A stretch of DNA of 64,000 bases, taken from positions 51,280,458 through 51,344,457 of the forward strand of contig CM075853.1 of NCBI GenBank assembly GCA_037975125.1. Direction: 5' to 3'. The notes under the pieces were generated by a model. The model was given only the letters and a program-made list of their open reading frames with translations, made no database searches and was not told the origin of the DNA. The DNA comes from Latrodectus hesperus (lineage: Eukaryota; Arthropoda; Arachnida; Araneae; Theridiidae). The first letter of the stretch is position 1, and each line of letters begins with the position of its first letter. The position numbers and the translations under genes are program-made. This document shows positions 58,320 through 64,000 of this stretch, piece after piece.

Positions 58320-58480
58320 TGACAATGTCATTGGCGGACGCCGCCACAAGCACACCCACAGTGTGCTGTCTCTCTGAGAACACACTCAAAAATTAAAGAA
58401 GAAGAAAAAAACTATAATCACAGAAGGGAGGAGAGCGGCAGAATCTAGCGCGCATGCTCTGTACTATCCTCGCATGTTAG
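58320..58480. promoter_or_regulatory. Isolated GC-rich island, possible promoter
   Basis: About 160 bases with the highest local GC of the right-hand third. It contains the inverted repeat GGCGGAC-GCCGCC (about 58334-58347), GCCAAT on the minus strand, and TAGCGCGCATGCTC (about 58447-58460), close to an NRF-1-type GCGCATGC core. Purine-rich GAAGAAGAAAAAAA separates the two. It could be a promoter of an undetected gene or an old repeat. No transcript evidence is available. Confidence 0.25.
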
Positions 58481-59300
58481 CTCATTATAGAATATATTAT
58501 GAATGACATTATAAATTTACACTGTGAGGTTTTTTGGATAAGTTTTACTTTCTATGTAAATTATGCCTATTTTAACTATTATCTTACAAATCTTAATTTA
58601 TAATTTATAAAAACATTTCTATAAATTTATATAAAATGCGATTCCACATTAATAAATGAATGGATTTTACTATTATTTTAATAATGGTACGAAGCTTCTT
58701 GCTCTTCACCTATAAATTTGCAAAGAATGTTTGCAGAAAATCTACAAGTACGAACTAATTTATACAAAAGCTTAATTGCTGTAATTCAAAAGAAAAATAA
58801 ATTAAGATTACAATATTTTATCTAAATTTTATATTTAATTGAAAAAGAATTAAGCAAAAAGGGAATTAAATTAACCATGATATAAAATTTAGCTTAGACA
58901 TCCTTGTTGCTGATATTTTATAGTATTTGCATTCTATATATAATAATATTTAACGCCCATCTAAAGAAAAAAGTATACTTAAATTTTTATTAAAATAAGA
59001 AGAATTTCTCAATGATTTTATATGTGTTTAAGTAATTAGAGAGAGCTGTATTTTTCGCTTAGATTCTTACACTAAGTTATTACAGATATACTCGTACTAT
59101 TAACAAAAGGATTTACTTCGGAAAAATCAAATTTTACAACAAAATGAGCAATTTAGAAAATTTTATATTATTATATAGAAAAATCAAAAAAAAAATTGAG
59201 AACAAAATTTAGCTCACAAAATCCACTAGTCAATAAAAAATTTAATATTTCTATTTAGATAATTCATGTCATTTTTATCGTAAAGGAAATAAAATTTTTA
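58481..59300. other. A/T-rich sequence
   Basis: Low-complexity A/T sequence with no gene or element seen. Confidence 0.5.
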
Positions 59301-59312
59301 TTTAAGTTTAAT

Positions 59313-59588
59313 GTTGTTGTTGTCGTGTGCCAGCTAGGCTGGCAACATGGGGTGTGCTGCTCCACTTTTTCAACTGAACTATATTTTGGTGTGGAGTCCG
59401 ACTTCTTCAGTACACACATGCTATAGGTACCCGTTTATAGGGTAGGCAACCATTCATACTTCATTCATACAAGGAAAGGACAAATACAGGATAGATAGAG
59501 AAAGTACATCCATGCCTACACCGGGACTCAAACCCAGGACCTCCTTAGCCGCAGTCAGCACGCTGACCGTTAGACAAGTTGGCCAGCA
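59313..59588 (-). mobile_element. tRNA-derived SINE, second family (minus strand)
   Basis: The 276 bp element starts TGCTGGCCAACTTG (minus strand, from 59588) and ends in ACAACAACAACA (GTTGTTGTTGT at 59313 on the plus strand). A perfect 12 bp target duplication, TTTAAGTTTAAT, lies at 59301-59312 and 59589-59600, plus one matching base on the left. The head is tRNA-like with a B box on the minus strand (GGTTTGAGTCC, 59524-59534). The central block (GGCATGGATG...TTTC...CCCTATAAACGGG) is shared with the first family. The 3' third (CCAGCCTAGCTGGCACACGAC) is different. Confidence 0.9.
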
Positions 59589-59600
59589 TTTAAGTTTAAT

Positions 59601-62437
59601 AAACTAGAAATATGATATTTTTCATAACATTTATCTCTATAAATCAAACTAATAAATAATTAAAATATTTAAGAAACAAAGGAAACAAAATTATTTTTAC
59701 TGAATTAATAAAACTGAAAATGACTTTATAGATTTAATTTCTATTTTTTTATTTCATAAATCTTCCTGCTTCTCCTGATTTATTTAACTGCAATTTTTAC
59801 CGAGTTTTATGAAAGAGTAATTTTTTAATCTCTATTTTTATTTCATAAATCTTGCTTCTCTTGATTTATTTAGCTTCCATTTTTACCAAGTTTTCTGAAA
59901 GAATAATTTTTTTAAATCCGTTAATTGACGGATGAAAGTTTTGCAAGATTATTAGGCTAAATTTCATATATTTTTCTGTTAAAAATATTGATTAATCAAT
60001 ACATTACAATAAAGAATTCGTCTTGTAAAAATATATAACATTTAAAATTTAAATTTATTCAAACTTGTAATAATTCATTTTCAAATATTCATTGTAGAAT
60101 CCTAAAACTAAATGGAGAATCCAAATTTGAAAAGTGGTTACTCTTGAGTTCATTAGTTAATGGATTAAATACCAAAAATTAATGAAAACTTTCCTATTGA
60201 ATAGGGCTATGCATGTAAAAATTTCTAACTATTTAATAATCCGATGCTAACGACAGTATGAATTTAGAATTGAGGCTATCAATCTTGGAAATATCCTCTT
60301 ACTTAGTCTTGATAACAAACTATTGAATGAACATTACATTAAACCATGGTTATCACAGAAATTGATTGTTGAAGATTATCCCAATAAACTAACAAGATAT
60401 ATGGTAACTATTTTCTAATTTAGTTAGAAACACTGTCTTTCCGTGTTTCTTTTGTCTTAAAGAAAATATTTCCTTCATACTTATTTTTTATGCAAAATAT
60501 TTTTTGATGTAATTATGCAAACTAATTTCCTTATTTAATTTAAAATTGTAATAAAATTGTTATATTAATACTTACACTTGAAAATCAAAAATTGCTTTAT
60601 ATTTCTATTAAATAATTATTAATAAAAATAAATAAATTTTTATGTGAATTATTCTCAATTCATATACAAACTTTATAAATACATTACCCGTTTAGATATT
60701 TTAAATAATAACCAATTAAACTATAAGTAAAGCCTTTTAAAATGTTTATTTGAAATCACGTACAAAATCAGGCTTTTTTTTATAAAAAATTAAAAATTTT
60801 TATAAAAATTGAAAAAAATCTTAAATAAAGGCTTTTATATCTCAAAAAATATTTTTGTAAAGGGGTTTTGTTAAAGTGATTTTGATATGCAAAAAAACAA
60901 AACTCATTTCCAATCAAATTAATCTCTTTTGCATATATGAAAATATGCGTAGTTTTATATTTAATATTTGATAAAAAGATAAAAAATAATTTTCAGCTTA
61001 ATCCTTTTGTGAAAAACAAGTTCATATACTTTTTGCATGAAATTTATTATTTCTCTCACTTTCTCGAAACTTTACTTTTAGTAAAAATATTATCTATACT
61101 TTAAAAGGATTTCTTGAAAATGTTTCCTAGCTTGGGAAAAAAATAAATAATGTTAAATCATCCATGTTGAATCGTTAAAAAGAATTCTTTCTTAATATAT
61201 AATATAAAAAAAATATATAAATTGAGCAAAAATAAGTATAAATCAAGTGTTGTAGGGTAAAAAAAAATTGTAGAACGAAACAACGATTTCACATGAATAT
61301 TCAATCATTTTAATACAAGTTATTTAGCGTTCAGGGTTTAGTAGGTGAACAGTTTTTTTTTCCAACCATTTTATCTCTGACAAAAACAATCGTCTAATCG
61401 GATTACAAAGACTTTCCTGTAACCGGATTTGAGAGACTTGAAATTGAGGCGGGAGAAAATGGAGTCAAGCACTTTGATCTTCAAAATCCATCCATTAATT
61501 CCTTCTTGCTTTATCTTGCCGTTTTCCACGTTTCTTTAGCTAAGTTATTAGATCCTAAGAAATAGAAGTAAATTTTTACTGATATCTTTTACTGGTATCA
61601 TTAATTTTTCATTCTCCGTTGTTATATTGAGATGATTAGTTTTGTGTTATCTAACACTAATTGATTCTCAAAATGACCATAAACTTTTAAACGAAGTTTT
61701 AGTACAGTAAAACATCTTAAGTATTTAAAATAATATGATGTCTATGACTGATTTGAAGCTTTAGAATAAACGAAGAAATAGACAAACAAAAATGTGCTAA
61801 TGAATATCAAAATATGTATCTTCTTTTCTAATCATTGTTGATAGTTTATTGAGCAACATGAATTAAAAGTATACACTGCAATGTATTCATATGAAATATA
61901 GAAAAAAATATTAAAGATTATAATGAAATTGTGTATGTATCAAAATTCAAATGAGAAATATTTCAGTGCTACATTCAATCTATCAAATGGAAAATAAAGT
62001 ATGTACTAATTTATTAGGAATTTTGTCTTGAATTTATAATTGTTTTTTTAAAAATAAACAATATACACACAGAGTAAAATCAAGGCAGAAAGATCTGTAT
62101 GTCAAATTTAAAAAATTAAAAAGGGAATGGTTTGTCTTATCAACGTAGATAAGTAACATTTCCGAAAATTATTGTCAAAACTTATTTCCATTAATAAATA
62201 TTTTTGAATTTAATTTTGTGCTTGTTTGAAGTTGTGAAATTTTTATTATTTACTTATTTAAGATCTTTAATAATAACAAAGATGAATTTAATATTTTGCA
62301 ATATAATTTAATAATATTCAGTAAAACTATATCTCAGACACTGCATAATCCTATGTTTACGATATATTTCTTTTATATATTCTTAATAAATTAATACTAT
62401 CTTCATTCCCATTTTTTATTATTATTTTGAGTTTCAG

Positions 62438-62508
<71 letters not shown>

Positions 62509-64000
62509 GGTCAAATATTATACATTGATCAAAATTTATAATTAAGTAAACTAATGTTTAAAATACAAAAATTTGTATTATCAGATATATGAGACATAAA
62601 AAGAAACATGTAACAAATTCATGTACTAGACAAAAGCACTTCACTATAATATAATTTATTCTAATATATTCACTTTAACGCTTTTTCATTCAAAAAATGA
62701 TATACCTTTAAATTTAATATAATAACTAATTCGAATACAATATTTAAGACACAGCATATTATGTTAAAATTATTTTCAAAAAATCTTTTATATAAATTAA
62801 GTTACAATATTATTATTCCTTTTTATTTTAATAATTTTATTTCTGAAACACAAAAGAAAAGGTTTACGTAACAGTTTTAATCACATTCTGGAAAATTTTG
62901 GGTTTAAAAAATATTAATCATATGAAAATAGCTCATTAGGGAATAACGCTCAAAAATATTACAGTTTTTAAATAACTTTAAAGTTTTTTCTGCCGAGGAT
63001 AATTGAAAATACTGCCTTGTATTTACTTTCCTAACAATACTGAGAATTTCATAATGCAAATAAATATAACAATTATCCTATTAATACAAAGTATTTGTAT
63101 TTTATGTTATGTTTGAGAGAAAAAGAAGAATAATATAAAGCATCTCTCTCTATACTTACTTTAATATAAAGTATAGTATTTTAAATTCATTTGAAATTAC
63201 GAAAACTATAAAATTATGAGTTGAAATTACTATTATTTTGAAGTAAATAAGAATATAAGAGTAGCGCTTTACTTAAAAGCGAAATATAATGAACTGCTAT
63301 TCTCTATATCTTTTAAATTTCTCAGCTTTAAAAATATGTTGTACATTATGAAGTTAAATTATCTCCTATTCACTGTCTGAGCACAGAGAATTTTTACTTG
63401 ATAATTCAATATCATAATTTTTTTCGTTAATTTCCGATTGATAATAAAAAGAAAGTTTTATGTATGTTGCAAGCAAATTATTCACTATTTTATATGAAGT
63501 ATTCAAAATATGGTATCTGTTTTGAGAAAAAATTCCATTATTTGTTTCATTTTAACGATTGCTAAAATAAATTATTGAATCCTTTAAATAACTGGCTCTC
63601 TCATATTATTTTTCATCGTATAATTCAAAAATTACTCTTATCTACTTTCTTACTACGACAAATTACGAATTAATAATTCCCCATTTGGGTTATTACTTGA
63701 AAAACAAAGTTATTATTTGAGAGATCCTTTTATTATATTCATGAATTTATTTTGAAAATTCGCATTTTTATCAGAATCTTTACAGCGTTCGTTCATTCCT
63801 ATTACAATATCCGCATAATATTTCGTATTTTTTGTTTGTAAACTAAGCTTTACAAAATTTTCTATAATATGAGAATAGATTAATAAATTTACTACAATGT
63901 TTTTGACTTAAAAGTCGTCATCAACTTTTAAACTTTCTCCCATTTTTTTATTATTCACCATGTATGATGCTTCCCAACTAATTAAAAAATTTTTATTTTT
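59601..64000. other. A/T-rich end of the window
   Basis: It holds one TA array (62444-62504) and a slightly more balanced patch at 61330-61560. No gene, mobile element or RNA is recognised. Confidence 0.55.
62444..62504. repeat. TA microsatellite, about 60 bp
   Basis: A short, pure TA array. Confidence 0.95.

Overview
The window is an AT-rich eukaryotic (animal) sequence, by eye about three quarters A/T. It has very large introns, long TA and GT microsatellites, many decayed Tc1/mariner transposons, fragments of non-LTR retrotransposons and tRNA-derived SINEs. Exons with GT-AG borders and a 25.8 kb intron fit an arthropod with a large genome. The transposon mix makes me favour an arachnid such as a spider, but that is inference. 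Nothing prokaryotic is present: no operons, CRISPR arrays or ribosome binding sites.

The only host gene I can support is the 3' end of a plus-strand EF-hand gene of the MCFD2 (multiple coagulation factor deficiency 2) type. Its penultimate exon (5109-5233) carries one calcium loop. Its last exon (31044-31177) carries the second loop and the stop codon. The two exons join in phase (A + AA = Lys). I could not find its upstream exons in 1-5108. The 25.8 kb intron between the exons holds most of the mobile DNA: a decayed Tc1 copy (5539-6950), a nearly complete but dead Tc1 copy with matching terminal repeats (9792-11339), a SINE with a perfect 14 bp target duplication (13044-13371), a Tc1 3' fragment (19155-19400), a 182 bp tandem duplication (19590-19960), a minus-strand Tc1 remnant (about 20790-21560), and a 789 bp long-TIR mariner-type deletion derivative set in a TA microsatellite (22868-23656). 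It also holds an unassigned, intact 101-codon minus-strand ORF (28507-28812).

Downstream of the gene the sequence is AT-rich and mostly non-coding. It contains LINE fragments of at least two kinds (37302-37526, 38200-38500, 38770-39430), a minus-strand mariner pseudogene (about 42470-43570), a candidate promoter or first exon with a CTCF-like core and a good splice donor (46130-46412), a mariner 3' fragment (51265-51560), a TA-cored hairpin (56061-56212), two more SINEs with clean target duplications (57535-57840 and 59313-59588) and an isolated GC-rich island (58320-58480).

There is no clear multi-gene system here. The observations I would follow first are the 101-codon ORF, the candidate first exon at 46.1-46.4 kb, the modular SINE pair, and the long-TIR element.
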